Shown: positions 6,695 through 15,014 of the stretch, in pieces
Position numbering within the stretch: position 1 is the first letter of the stretch
Layout: each line of letters begins with the position of its first letter
Assembly (NCBI GenBank): GCA_022701925.1
Contig: JAKONM010000268.1
Location: forward strand, 1-25,561
Origin: Microbacteriaceae bacterium
Lineage (GTDB): Bacteria > Actinomycetota > Actinomycetes > Actinomycetales > Microbacteriaceae
Length of the DNA stretch: 25,561 nucleotides
Reading direction: 5' to 3'
Made by a program: the position numbers and the translations under genes
The notes under the pieces: generated by a model
Seen by the model: only the letters and a program-made list of their open reading frames with translations
Databases searched by the model: none
What the model was told of the DNA's origin: nothing

Positions 6695-7819
6695 TCAGGC
6701 GGTGCGGAAGGCCGCTGCTGCGGGGCAGTCGAAGGGATCGGCGTGCCGGAGGCCGACCCGGTTCAGGTACTGCACGACGATCGCCCACGACCGCAGCAGC
6801 GACGTCTCGGTGTACGGCACGCCGAGCTCCGAGCAGTACGCGCGCACGATGGGGCGCGCCCGCCGCAGGTTGACGCTCGGCATGCTCGGGAAGAGGTGGT
6901 GCTCGATCTGGTAGTTCAGGCCGCCCATGCCGACGCGGATCAGGAGCGGTCCCGAGATGTTGCGGGAGGTGAGCACCTGCCGGCGCAGGTGGTCGACGCG
7001 CTCGTGCGCACCGATCAGCACCATCCCCTTGTGGTTCGGCGCGAAGCTCGACCCCATCGAGAACCCGAACACGGCGAGCTGCACGCCCATGAACGCGACG
7101 CCGATGACAGGACCGGCGGCGAGCACGACGAGCGCGGCGAACCCGACGAGCCGCACCGCGATCAGCGCGCCCTCGAGCCCGCGACGCTCCATCCTCCGGT
7201 CGGTGAGCACGGTGAGTATCGCGTTGCGGTGCAGGTCGAGGCCGGCCAGCAGCAGCAGGGGGAAGAAGAACCAGCCCTGGCGGCGCATCAGCCGTCGGCG
7301 GAGGCCCGAGCGGTTCGCGGCGTCGTCGGGCGTGAAGACCAGCGCGCCGGGTCGGATGTCGTCGTCCTTGCCCGCCGTGTTCGGGTTGCCGTGGTGGCGG
7401 GTGTGCTTGTGCTGCCACCAGCCGTAGCTGAGACCGACCACGGCGTTGGCGACCAGGCGTGCGAACGCGGCGTTGGCCGGGCCGGAGGTGAAGACCTGCC
7501 GATGCGCCCCGTCGTGCGCCAGGAAGGCGGTCTGCGTGAAGAGCAGTCCGAAGCCGGCGGCGAGCAGCAGCTGCCACCAGCTGTGCCCGAGGGCGGCCAG
7601 CAGTGCGAACCCGGCCGCGTAGCAGCCCGCCAGTGCCGCGCAGCGGGCGAGGTACCAGCCCGGCCGCCGGTCGAGCAGGCCGGCGGCCTGGATCCGGCGC
7701 TTCAGCTCGGTGAAGTCGCTCGCGTGCGCGCGCCCCGCGACACCGGCGCGCACCTCTCGAGTCCGGGTGGAGCGGACCGCGCCGGGTGCCGGCGTGGCGG
7801 GAGGGGGGACGGACGACAT
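6695..7819 (-). CDS. Membrane fatty acid desaturase (front-end/acyl-lipid type)
   Basis: O2-dependent di-iron enzyme that puts double bonds into membrane acyl chains. 374 residues. The three histidine boxes are complete: HDGAH (102-106), HKHTRHH (137-143) and QIEHH (304-308). The Gln in the third box is typical of delta-6-like and actinobacterial linoleoyl-CoA-desaturase-like members. There is no fused cytochrome b5. Hydrophobic stretches lie at about 58-100 and 180-258. I chose ATG at 7819 because GGAG lies 5 nt upstream; a GTG 27 nt further up is in frame but without support and falls inside the hairpin arm. The mRNA leader folds over this start (see separate entry). No reductase partner is adjacent. 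Likely cold or membrane-fluidity response; regiospecificity unknown. Confidence 0.9.
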   Translation of the reverse strand: MSSVPPPATPAPGAVRSTRTREVRAGVAGRAHASDFTELKRRIQAAGLLDRRPGWYLARCAALAGCYAAGFALLAALGHSWWQLLLAAGFGLLFTQTAFLAHDGAHRQVFTSGPANAAFARLVANAVVGLSYGWWQHKHTRHHGNPNTAGKDDDIRPGALVFTPDDAANRSGLRRRLMRRQGWFFFPLLLLAGLDLHRNAILTVLTDRRMERRGLEGALIAVRLVGFAALVVLAAGPVIGVAFMGVQLAVFGFSMGSSFAPNHKGMVLIGAHERVDHLRRQVLTSRNISGPLLIRVGMGGLNYQIEHHLFPSMPSVNLRRARPIVRAYCSELGVPYTETSLLRSWAIVVQYLNRVGLRHADPFDCPAAAAFRTA

Positions 7820-7820
7820 G

Positions 7821-7863
7821 ACACTCCAGACGTTGCGCGGCGGCACGCCGAGGTCTGGAGCGT
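7821..7863 (-). promoter_or_regulatory. SD-sequestering stem-loop in the desaturase mRNA leader
   Basis: Arms 7821-7831 and 7853-7863 pair over 11 bp on the minus-strand RNA (one G-U, rest Watson-Crick). The 3' arm contains GGAG, the ribosome binding site, and the stem ends one base before the AUG. The 21-nt loop contains CGGCG-UGC-CGCCG, a second 5-bp hairpin. A DNA operator dyad is the alternative reading. Confidence 0.6.
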
Positions 7864-7871
7864 GAGTGCCG

Positions 7872-7877
7872 ACGTTA
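7872..7877 (-). promoter_or_regulatory. Putative -10 element of the desaturase promoter
   Basis: TAACGT on the minus strand, ending 8 nt before the outer stem (7863). The transcript would start at or just before the hairpin. No recognisable -35. Confidence 0.45.
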
Positions 7878-8051
7878 GCGGGGGCGGTCGGGCGCGACCC
7901 CTCCGCCGCGCGATCCGCAGGGCGCTCCCGGGTGCCGCTCAGAAGGCGGCCAGCCGGAGGGCGCGCCCGCTGCGCGCAGACCCCGGTGCCCGGTCAGCAC
8001 GGACGACGGTCGCGGCGCCCTGCTCGCCGTCGCCGCCGCCGCCGCCGGCGG

Positions 8052-9152
8052 TCAGGCCAGGCGGCGCATCCAGCCGTGGTGGTCGGGCAGGCGGCCGTAC
8101 TGGATGCCGGTCAGCTCGTCGCGCAGGCTCATGGTCAGCGCGCCGGGCTCCGCGTCCGGGGCGCCGATCTCGAAGTCGCGCGCCTTCAGGCGGCCGATCG
8201 GCGTGATCACGGCGGCCGTGCCGCAGGCGAACGCCTCGACGATGTCGCCCGACTCGACGCCCTCGCGCCACTCCTCCACGGTGAAGCGCCGCTCCTCGAC
8301 CCGGTGCCCGCGCTCCTCCGCCAGCCGCATGACGCTGGAGCGGGTGATCCCCTCCAGGATCGTGCCGAGCGCCGGGGTGACCACCGTGCCGTCGCGGTGC
8401 ACGAAGAACACGTTCATACCGCCGAGCTCCTCGACGTACGTCCGCTCCTCCGAGTCGAGGAACAGCACCTGCTGGCAGCCCTGCTCGTAGGCCTCGGCCT
8501 GCGGCAGCAGGCTGGCGGCGTAGTTGCCGCCGGTCTTCGCCGCGCCCATGCCGCCGCGGCCCGCCCGCGAGAAGTCCTGCGACAGCCAGATGGACAGCGG
8601 CTTGACCCCGTCCGGGAAGTACGCGCCCGCCGGGGAGGCGATCACGTGGAAGTCGACGCCGTGCGCGGCCCGCACGCCGAGGAACGCCTCCGACGCGATC
8701 ATGAACGGCCGCAGGTACAGGCTCGTCTCCGGCGCCGTCGGCACCCAGTCGGCGTCGATCGCGACCAGCCGCTCGATCGCGGCCAGGAAGTCCGCGGTCG
8801 ACAGCTCGGGCAGCGCGAGCCGGCGGGCGGAGCGCTGCAGCCGCTCGGCGTTCGCCTCCGGGCGGAAGGCGCGGATGCTGCCGTCGGCCCAGCGGTAGAC
8901 CTTCAGCCCTTCGAAGATCTCCTGCGCGTAGTGCAGCACGGAGGCCGCGGGGTCCAGCTGCAGCGGCCCGTAGGGCTTGACGACCGCGTCGTGCCAGCCG
9001 CGGTCGAACGACCAGGCGATCGACGCCATGTGGTCGGTGAAGTGCTTGCCGAAGCCGGGGTCGGCCAGGATCGCCTCCCGCTCGGCGTCGGCGCGACGGG
9101 CGGCGGAGGGGGTGGTGTCGAAGGCGAGCGGGAAGGACTCGGTCGTGGTCAC
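8052..9152 (-). CDS. ilvE: Branched-chain amino acid aminotransferase
   Basis: PLP enzyme doing the last step of valine, leucine and isoleucine synthesis with glutamate as donor. 366 residues, standard for the actinobacterial class IV enzyme. The Schiff-base lysine is Lys206 (MGAAKTGGNYAAS), the PLP-contact motif is EELGGMN (241-247), and QEIFEGLKVYRW is at 77-88. Start is GTG at 9150-9152. Its GGAG Shine-Dalgarno overlaps the leuB stop codon (TAGGAG, 9160-9165), and only 10 bp separate the genes, so translation is probably coupled to leuB. The preceding 2-keto acids come from the ilvDBNC operon at the right of the window. Confidence 0.96.
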   Translation of the reverse strand: MTTTESFPLAFDTTPSAARRADAEREAILADPGFGKHFTDHMASIAWSFDRGWHDAVVKPYGPLQLDPAASVLHYAQEIFEGLKVYRWADGSIRAFRPEANAERLQRSARRLALPELSTADFLAAIERLVAIDADWVPTAPETSLYLRPFMIASEAFLGVRAAHGVDFHVIASPAGAYFPDGVKPLSIWLSQDFSRAGRGGMGAAKTGGNYAASLLPQAEAYEQGCQQVLFLDSEERTYVEELGGMNVFFVHRDGTVVTPALGTILEGITRSSVMRLAEERGHRVEERRFTVEEWREGVESGDIVEAFACGTAAVITPIGRLKARDFEIGAPDAEPGALTMSLRDELTGIQYGRLPDHHGWMRRLA

Positions 9153-9162
9153 GGGGTTGCTC

Positions 9163-10215
9163 CTAGCGGGGAGGAAGGGCTGCGAGCACCGCGTCGCCGA
9201 TCTCGGACGTCGTGGCCGGCGAGCCGCCGCGTGCGGCCAGGGCCGCGCTCACGGCCTCGGTCACGCGCCGGGCGGCCTGCGGCAGGCCCAGGTGGTCGAG
9301 CAGCAGCGCGGTGGAGAGGATGGCGGCGGAAGGGTCCGCCTTCCCGGTGCCCGCGATGTCGGGCGCCGAGCCGTGCACCGGCTCGAACATGGAGGGGAAG
9401 GCGCCGCTCGGGTTGATGTTCCCCGAGGCCGCGAGTCCGATGCCGCCGCTGATGGCGCCGGCCAGGTCGGTGAGGATGTCGCCGAAGAGGTTGTCGGTGA
9501 CGATCACGTCGAAGCGCGCGGGATCGGTCACCAGGAAGATCGTCGCGGCGTCCACGTGCAGGTAGTCGACCGCGACCTCCGGCCACTCCGGCGCGACGGC
9601 GTCCACGGTGCGCTTCCAGAGCGAGCCCGCGAAGGTCAGCACGTTGGTCTTGTGCACCAGCGTCAGGCCGTTCCGGCGCTCCGAGGCCTGCTCGAAGGCG
9701 AAGCGCACCACGCGCTCGACGCCGTATGCGGTGTTGACGCTGACCTCGTTCGCGACCTCCGCCGGCGTGCCGACGCGGATCGCGCCGCCGTTGCCGACGT
9801 AGGGCCCCTCGGTGCCCTCGCGGACCACGACGAAGTCGACCTCGCCCGGGTCTCGGAGCGGCGAGACGGCGCCCGGCCAGAGGCGCGTCGGCCGCAGGTT
9901 GACGTAGTGGTCCAGCGCGAACCGCAGCCTCAGCAGCAGCCCGCGCTCGATGTTCGCGTCCTTCAGCCGCGGGTCGCCCGGCACGCCGCCGACCGCGCCC
10001 AGCAGGATCGCGTCGTGGCCCGCGATGGCGGCCAGCTCCTCGTCGGGCAGCACGTCGCCGGTCGCCAGGAAGCGGTCCGCCCCCAGCGAGAACTCGGTGG
10101 TCGTGATCTCGGCCTCGCCGTCGACCGCGGCGCGCAGCACGCGCAGGCCCTGCGCGACGACCTCGGGACCGATGCCGTCGCCGCCGACGACCGCGAGACG
10201 GATGGTGCGGAGCAT
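9163..10215 (-). CDS. leuB: 3-isopropylmalate dehydrogenase
   Basis: Oxidative decarboxylation of 3-isopropylmalate to the leucine precursor 2-oxoisocaproate, with NAD+ and Mg2+. 350 residues. Substrate-binding Arg98, Arg108 and Arg132, the REGTEGPY motif (132-139), Lys189 and the metal aspartates Asp222, Asp246 and Asp250 (NLFGDILTDLA) are all in place. I start at ATG 10213-10215 (MLRTIRLAVVGG); the frame is open for 13 more codons but these are unlike the family. A TAGCCT -10 seven bases before the ATG suggests a leaderless start. It is first gene of leuB-ilvE; leuA, leuC and leuD are not in this window. Confidence 0.96.
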   Translation of the reverse strand: MLRTIRLAVVGGDGIGPEVVAQGLRVLRAAVDGEAEITTTEFSLGADRFLATGDVLPDEELAAIAGHDAILLGAVGGVPGDPRLKDANIERGLLLRLRFALDHYVNLRPTRLWPGAVSPLRDPGEVDFVVVREGTEGPYVGNGGAIRVGTPAEVANEVSVNTAYGVERVVRFAFEQASERRNGLTLVHKTNVLTFAGSLWKRTVDAVAPEWPEVAVDYLHVDAATIFLVTDPARFDVIVTDNLFGDILTDLAGAISGGIGLAASGNINPSGAFPSMFEPVHGSAPDIAGTGKADPSAAILSTALLLDHLGLPQAARRVTEAVSAALAARGGSPATTSEIGDAVLAALPPR

Positions 10216-10222
10216 GCCTTGC

Positions 10223-10228
10223 AGGCTA
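10223..10228 (-). promoter_or_regulatory. -10 element of a leaderless promoter (leuB)
   Basis: TAGCCT, 7 nt before the leuB ATG. The same hexamer at the same distance precedes ilvD (25185-25190). The -35 region would fall inside the terminator hairpin of the permease gene. Confidence 0.65.
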
Positions 10229-10234
10229 CTGCGG

Positions 10235-10287
10235 CGCTCGTCCTCCGCCCCCACGGGCCCTGCTGCCCGGGCGGCGGAGGAGGAGCG
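10235..10287 (-). terminator. Long GC hairpin after the APC permease gene
   Basis: Arms 10235-10249 and 10273-10287 pair over 15 positions with a single G-G mismatch. The 23-nt loop holds an inner CGGGC/GCCCG stem. It starts 4 nt after the permease stop (10292-10294) and ends just before the leuB -10, insulating leuB. No U-tract. Confidence 0.65.
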
Positions 10288-10291
10288 GGCC

Positions 10292-11899
10292 TCAGTCGAC
10301 GACGCGGTGCTCGTCGCGCACCGCCTCGCCCTCGACGTAGGCGGCGGTCGGGATGATGCGGCCGCGGAAGAAGTCGCGGCCGCGGGTCCGGTAGGCGGCG
10401 ATCCCCAGGAACCCGACGAGCAGGCCGAGCACCCCCACCACGGCCGTCGCGCCGAGCCCGAAGATGGTCACCGGGTCGCCGGCGTCGTCCACCAGCCAGT
10501 CGGGCGAGGCGTACTGCACCAGGCCGTAGGCGAGGATGACGAACAGGATCAGCCCGCCCGCCGCGGGCAGGATCCCGCGCAGGAACAGGTTCCGGACGCT
10601 CGAGGTGAGGGTGCGCCGGAAGAACCAGGCGCAGGCCAGTCCGGTGATGCCGTAGTAGAACGCGATCATCACGCCGAGCGACTCCACCAGCGCGTTCAGC
10701 AGGTTCTGGCTGATGAGGGTGAAGAGCAGGAAGAAGAGGATCGAGGCCGCGCCCATGCCCAGGGTCGACCACGTCGGCGTCAGGTAGCGGGGGTGGATCC
10801 TCCCGAAGACCGCCGGCATCGCCTTGTGCACCGCCATCGACAGCGAGGTCCTGGCGGTCGGGAGGATCGTCGTCTGGGTGCTCGCCGCGGCCGAGGTGAG
10901 GATGGTCGCCGCGAAGAGGACCTGCATCACCTGGCCGATCGGGCCGCCGCCGAACACCGCCGGCGCGATCGCGCTGAACACGTCACCGGAGTTGTCGGGG
11001 TTCGCGAGCCCCAGGCCCTGCTCGCCGACGCCGGCGAACGACACGGTCGCGATCGTCACGAGCAGGTAGGTGGCCACGAGCAGCAGGGTCGAGAGGATCG
11101 CCGCTCGGCCCGGCGTGCGCGACGGGTCCTTCGTCTCCTCGTTCACGGCGACCGCGCTGTCCCAGCCCCAGTAGATGAAGATCGCGACGAGCAGGGCCGG
11201 CATCAGCGCGCTCGCGAAGTCCACGGTGAAGGGGTTGAACCAGCTCCAGTCGAACGGGATGGAGCCCGCCTCGCCCTGGCCGGTGCCGACCCGCACGAGC
11301 GCGATGACGGCGAACGCGATGAGCAGCACCATCTCGAAGCCGAGCAGGCCGTACTGCAGCCGGGCCGAGATCTCGATGCCGCGCCAGCAGATCCAGGTCA
11401 TGAGGGCGATCCAGAGGACGCCGACGATCGTCGACGCCCAGACGTTGCCGGCGAGCGCGGCGACGCCGGGCAGGCCGAACCCGCCGAGGAACACGAACGA
11501 GTACTGCCCGGCGATGTAGGCCAGGTTCGCCATCACGATGATGTCCGCGATCACGATCGCCCAGCCGCCCATCCATCCCGCGATGGGACCGAAGGCCCTC
11601 GTCGTCCAGGTGAAGGTCGTGCCGCAGTCCGGGTCGACCGCGTTCAGCTCCTTGTACGCCTGCGCGATGAGGTACATGGGGACGAAGGCGAGCAGGATCA
11701 CCGCGGGCGCCTGGGTGCCGACGAAGGCCGTGCCGCCGACGACGATGAAGCCGAGCGTCGCCGCCAGGCTGTAGGCGGGGGCCGTGGAGGCCGTGGCGAC
11801 GACCACGCTGCCGACGAGCCCGATGGCGCCCGTCTTCAGCCCCTTCCCCCCGCCCTGCGCCCGGTCCTCCGCCACGGTGGTGATCAAGGGTTCGGGCAC
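10292..11899 (-). CDS. APC superfamily amino acid permease
   Basis: 535-residue integral membrane protein, about 12 helices. Helix 1 carries the broken-helix signature of APC transporters (GLVGSVVVATASTAPAYSL), and the later FIYWGWDSAVAVNEETKDPSRTPG block is typical of actinobacterial amino-acid/amine permeases. Substrate unknown: amino acids or polyamines, imported by proton symport or exchange. Start is GTG at 11897-11899 with GGAGG 5 nt upstream. It sits between serA and leuB, interrupting an arrangement often kept together in actinobacteria, and has its own terminator. Nothing shows that it carries branched-chain amino acids or serine; the position is only suggestive. Confidence 0.9.
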   Translation of the reverse strand: MPEPLITTVAEDRAQGGGKGLKTGAIGLVGSVVVATASTAPAYSLAATLGFIVVGGTAFVGTQAPAVILLAFVPMYLIAQAYKELNAVDPDCGTTFTWTTRAFGPIAGWMGGWAIVIADIIVMANLAYIAGQYSFVFLGGFGLPGVAALAGNVWASTIVGVLWIALMTWICWRGIEISARLQYGLLGFEMVLLIAFAVIALVRVGTGQGEAGSIPFDWSWFNPFTVDFASALMPALLVAIFIYWGWDSAVAVNEETKDPSRTPGRAAILSTLLLVATYLLVTIATVSFAGVGEQGLGLANPDNSGDVFSAIAPAVFGGGPIGQVMQVLFAATILTSAAASTQTTILPTARTSLSMAVHKAMPAVFGRIHPRYLTPTWSTLGMGAASILFFLLFTLISQNLLNALVESLGVMIAFYYGITGLACAWFFRRTLTSSVRNLFLRGILPAAGGLILFVILAYGLVQYASPDWLVDDAGDPVTIFGLGATAVVGVLGLLVGFLGIAAYRTRGRDFFRGRIIPTAAYVEGEAVRDEHRVVD

Positions 11900-11956
11900 G
11901 GCGCCTCCAGGCTCACGAGCGGGGCACGGCGTCGTGTCCCGCGGCGGACGGATCGG

Positions 11957-11962
11957 AGCCTA
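11957..11962 (-). promoter_or_regulatory. Putative -10 element of the APC permease promoter
   Basis: TAGGCT on the minus strand, giving a leader of about 50 nt before the GTG at 11899. Just upstream lies CACG-TTT-CGTG (11971-11981), a small dyad within the expected -10/-35 spacer, which could be an operator. Confidence 0.45.
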
Positions 11963-12048
11963 GCCCCGCCCACGTTTCGTGCGGATCACGTCCTCATCAC
12001 GCCCCGACGCCGCGGGATCCGTCGCGCCGCGCGCCCGCGGCCCGCGAT

Positions 12049-12068
12049 TCCGGCGCCGGAGCGCCGGA
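12049..12068 (-). terminator. 8-bp hairpin after serA
   Basis: TCCGGCGC-CGGA-GCGCCGGA, perfect stem with tetraloop, 9 nt after the serA stop (12078-12080). No U-tract. Flanking bases through the stop codon match the 3' end of the FAH-family gene. Confidence 0.55.
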
Positions 12069-12077
12069 GCGCCGTGC

Positions 12078-13670
12078 TCAGTCCTCGACGAGGTCGACGG
12101 CGGTGAAGTGCGACGCCTCGATGCCGGCGCGGATGTCGTCCAGCACCTCGGCCGGGGCCTCCGAGTCGATGGTCAGCACGCTGAGGGCCGTTCCGCCCAC
12201 CTCGTCGCGCGCGATCTGCATCGCCGCGATGTTCACCCCGGCGGCGCCGAAGGCCGAGCCGTACTGGGCCACGATGCCCGGCCGGTCCGTGTAGGTGAAG
12301 ACCACGTGGTGCTGGGCGATCGGCACCTCCACGTCGTAGCCGTCGATCTCGGTGATCTTCTCGATCTGCTTCGGCCCGGTCAGGGTGCCCGACACGGAGT
12401 GGACGTCGCCGCCGGTGGTGGTGCCCCGCAGCGAGATCACGTTGCGGTAGTCGCGGCTGACCGGATCGGTCACGAGGCGCACCTGGACGCCCCGCTCCTC
12501 CGCGAGCAGCGGCGCGTTCACGTAGGAGACGTTCTCCGTGAGGGTGCGCACGAACAGGCCCTTCAGCGCGGCCAGCTTCAGCACCTTGACGTCGTAGTCG
12601 TTCAGGTCGCCGTGCACCTCCACGTCGAGGCTGGCGATCGGGCCGTCGGCCAGCGCCGCGAAGATCTGGCCCAGCTTCTCGGTCAGCGGGATGCCGGGGC
12701 GCACGTAGGGGTCGATTATTCCGCCGGCCACGTTCACCGCGTCGGGCACCAGCTCGCCGCCCAGTGCCAGGCGCACGCTGCGGGCCACGGCGACGCCGGC
12801 CTTCTCCTGCGCCTCGTCGGTGGAGGCGCCCAGGTGCGGCGTCACCTGCAGCGCGGGCTGCGCGATCAGCGCGGGGTCGCGCGGCGGCTCCTGCACGAAC
12901 ACGTCGAGGGCCGCGCCGGCGATCAGGCCGGCGGAGAGGGCCCGGTTCAGCGCCGCCTCGTCGATGATGCCGCCGCGGCTCGCGTTGACGATGCGCAGGG
13001 AGGGCTTGGCGACGGCGAACTCGGGATCGCCGATCAGCCCCGTCGTCTCCGGGGTCTTCGGGATGTGCACGGTGACGAAGTCGGACTGGCGCATCAGCTC
13101 GTCGAGGCTCAGCAGCCCGACCCCCAGCTGCTGCGCGCGCGCCGGCGTCACGTAGGGGTCGTAGGCGACCAGGGTCACCCCGAAGGCGGCCAGCCGCTGC
13201 GCGACCAGCGTGCCGATGCGGCCCAGGCCGACGATGCCGACGACCTTGTCGTATAGCTCGACGCCGGTGAAGGCGGAGCGCTTCCACTCCCCCGCCTTGA
13301 CGGACGCGTGCGCCGCCGGGATGTGCCGGGCGAGCGCCAGCAGGTGGCCGATCGCCAGCTCGGCGGCGGAGACGATGTTCGAGGTCGGAGCGTTGACGAC
13401 CATCACGCCGGCCTTCGTCGCGGCCGGGATGTCGACGTTGTCGAGGCCGACGCCCGCCCGGGCGACCACCTGCAGGCGGGGCGCCGCCGCGATGGCCTCG
13501 GCGTCCACCGTCGTGGCCGACCGCACCAGCAGCGCGTCGGCGTCGGCCAGGGCCGCGAGCAGCGCCGGCCGGTCCGTGCCGTCCACCTGCCGCACCGCGA
13601 AGTCGGGCCCCAGGGCCTCCACGGTGGCGGGCGACAGCTCTTCGGCGATCAGGACGACGGGCTGGCTCAC
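12078..13670 (-). CDS. serA: D-3-phosphoglycerate dehydrogenase
   Basis: NAD+-dependent first step of serine synthesis from 3-phosphoglycerate. 530 residues, the long mycobacterial-type form: substrate and nucleotide domains (about 1-310), an intervening ASB domain, and a C-terminal ACT domain (about 455-530) for serine feedback. GLGRIG nucleotide motif at 148-153; catalytic Arg232 (NASRGG), Glu261 (VQEPP) and His279 (TPHLGAST). Start is GTG at 13668-13670 with GGAGGT 8 nt upstream. A possible -10, TACGCT, is at 13723-13728. It lies alone between two terminator-like structures. Serine made here could feed cysteine synthesis using sulfide from the sulfite reductase. Confidence 0.96.
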   Translation of the reverse strand: MSQPVVLIAEELSPATVEALGPDFAVRQVDGTDRPALLAALADADALLVRSATTVDAEAIAAAPRLQVVARAGVGLDNVDIPAATKAGVMVVNAPTSNIVSAAELAIGHLLALARHIPAAHASVKAGEWKRSAFTGVELYDKVVGIVGLGRIGTLVAQRLAAFGVTLVAYDPYVTPARAQQLGVGLLSLDELMRQSDFVTVHIPKTPETTGLIGDPEFAVAKPSLRIVNASRGGIIDEAALNRALSAGLIAGAALDVFVQEPPRDPALIAQPALQVTPHLGASTDEAQEKAGVAVARSVRLALGGELVPDAVNVAGGIIDPYVRPGIPLTEKLGQIFAALADGPIASLDVEVHGDLNDYDVKVLKLAALKGLFVRTLTENVSYVNAPLLAEERGVQVRLVTDPVSRDYRNVISLRGTTTGGDVHSVSGTLTGPKQIEKITEIDGYDVEVPIAQHHVVFTYTDRPGIVAQYGSAFGAAGVNIAAMQIARDEVGGTALSVLTIDSEAPAEVLDDIRAGIEASHFTAVDLVED

Positions 13671-13722
13671 GCGGACGGACCTCCGGTCTGAGGGCCGCGG
13701 GTGCGGCCGCAGTGCGTCCAGC

Positions 13723-13728
13723 AGCGTA
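13723..13728 (-). promoter_or_regulatory. Putative -10 element of the serA promoter
   Basis: TACGCT on the minus strand, 52 nt before the GTG. A normal leader with Shine-Dalgarno would result, unlike the leaderless genes around it. No clear -35. Confidence 0.35.
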
Positions 13729-13809
13729 CCGAGCGGGTCCGCGCCGCCCGAATCGCGGCCGACGCGCAGCGCAACGCGATCGGCGGCGACCGCCGGTCGG
13801 CGGGGGGGC

Positions 13810-14973
13810 TTACGAGGCGGCGGCCCGGAAGACCTGCAGCAGGTCGTCGAACAGCGGGTGGGAGGGCTCGATGCCGGTCACCACCGTGACGGCGCCGTCC
13901 GGCTCCTCCTCGCGCAGCATCCGCTGCAGCTCGACGCTCTCCGGGTCCTCGGGCACGTCGAACCGCAGGGCCGCGGCGACGCCGCGCAGCAGCGCGTCCC
14001 GGGGCAGGCCCCGCTCGGCCAGCTGGGACGCCGGACCGACGAACCGCTCGTTCCGGCTCAGCTTCCGCATCGGGCCGCGGCCCACGCGCTCGACCGTGTC
14101 GGGCAGGTCGGGGTTCGACAGGCGCTGCAGGATCTTCTCGCCGTAGGCGGCCTGCTCGGCCTCGTCCAGGTCGAACTTGGCGACCAGCAGCGACCGGGTC
14201 TCGGCGATCGCCTGCTCGACCTCGCCGCGCACGCGGGGGTCGGTGATCGCCTCGGTGATGGAGTGGATGCCGAGCGCGAAGCCCGTGTAGGCCGCGGTCG
14301 CGTGCCCGGTGTTGACCGTGAAGAGCTTGCGCTCGATGAAGGGGCCCAGGTCGTCCACCCAGTGGACGCCCTCGATGCGGGGCGGCTCCCCGTCGAACGG
14401 CGTGCGGTCGACGACCCACTCGAAGAACGGCTCCAGCGTGACGTCGAGGCCCGCGTCCGCGGCCTGGGTCGGCACGATGCGGTCGATCGCGGTGTTCGCG
14501 AAGGCGGCGACCGCGTCGAGCCGGTCGGCGTCCACCTCGGGGAGCGCCGCCCGCACGTCCGCCTCCAGCAGGCTGGTGGCGTTGATCGCGTTCTCGCACG
14601 CCAGCACTGCGAGCCGGCCACCGTCGATCGCGTCCTGCCCGGTCTCGATGCGCCGCTCGATGCCGCGCGCGATGACCGGGGCGACGAAGGGCAGGATCCG
14701 CGGGCCGACGGCGGTGGTCACCACGTCGGCGGTGCTGATCTCGTCGATCAGCCGGGCCTCGTCGGAGCGGCTGTTGATCGCCCGGAAGTCCGTGACGACG
14801 TGCTCCCGCGCGCCCTCGCCGATCTCGACGACCCGGTAGCTCTCCGCCGCGTCCAGCGCGTCGATCAGGGCGCCCGCGACGTCGGCGAACACCACCTCGT
14901 ACCCGCTCTCGTGCAGCAGCTGCCCCACGAACCCGCGACCGATGTTGCCCGCCCCGAAATGCACCGCCTTCAT
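13810..14973 (-). CDS. mtlD: Mannitol-1-phosphate 5-dehydrogenase
   Basis: Interconverts mannitol-1-phosphate and fructose-6-phosphate with NAD(H). 387 residues, close to the E. coli enzyme. Rossmann motif GAGNIGRG at 7-14; the long-chain polyol dehydrogenase catalytic set Lys216, Asn221, His224 (KLFTVNTGH) is intact. Start ATG 14971-14973 fits the MKAVHFGAGNIGRG family start and has a TAGCGT -10 seven bases upstream, so probably leaderless. No PTS mannitol transporter or mtlR-type regulator is next to it, which leaves open whether it uses imported mannitol or makes mannitol as a solute. Confidence 0.94.
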   Translation of the reverse strand: MKAVHFGAGNIGRGFVGQLLHESGYEVVFADVAGALIDALDAAESYRVVEIGEGAREHVVTDFRAINSRSDEARLIDEISTADVVTTAVGPRILPFVAPVIARGIERRIETGQDAIDGGRLAVLACENAINATSLLEADVRAALPEVDADRLDAVAAFANTAIDRIVPTQAADAGLDVTLEPFFEWVVDRTPFDGEPPRIEGVHWVDDLGPFIERKLFTVNTGHATAAYTGFALGIHSITEAITDPRVRGEVEQAIAETRSLLVAKFDLDEAEQAAYGEKILQRLSNPDLPDTVERVGRGPMRKLSRNERFVGPASQLAERGLPRDALLRGVAAALRFDVPEDPESVELQRMLREEEPDGAVTVVTGIEPSHPLFDDLLQVFRAAAS

Positions 14974-14980
14974 GGCGGCG

Positions 14981-14986
14981 ACGCTA
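14981..14986 (-). promoter_or_regulatory. -10 element of a leaderless promoter (mtlD)
   Basis: TAGCGT on the minus strand, 7 nt before the mtlD ATG, in the 41-bp gap after the small membrane protein gene. Confidence 0.6.
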
Positions 14987-15014
14987 CCGGGTGCGCCCTC
15001 CGGGACCCTCCGGG

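Noticed and set aside
4791..7577. One 928-codon minus-strand frame that could suggest a giant fusion ending in PRC-DUF2382
   Set aside because: Upstream of 5663 it is out of frame with the membrane protein and desaturase genes and has no recognisable domains; the Shine-Dalgarno and family start are at 5663.
8025..8051. GCC triplet run after ilvE as a functional repeat
   Set aside because: Short and imperfect; expected by chance in DNA of this composition.
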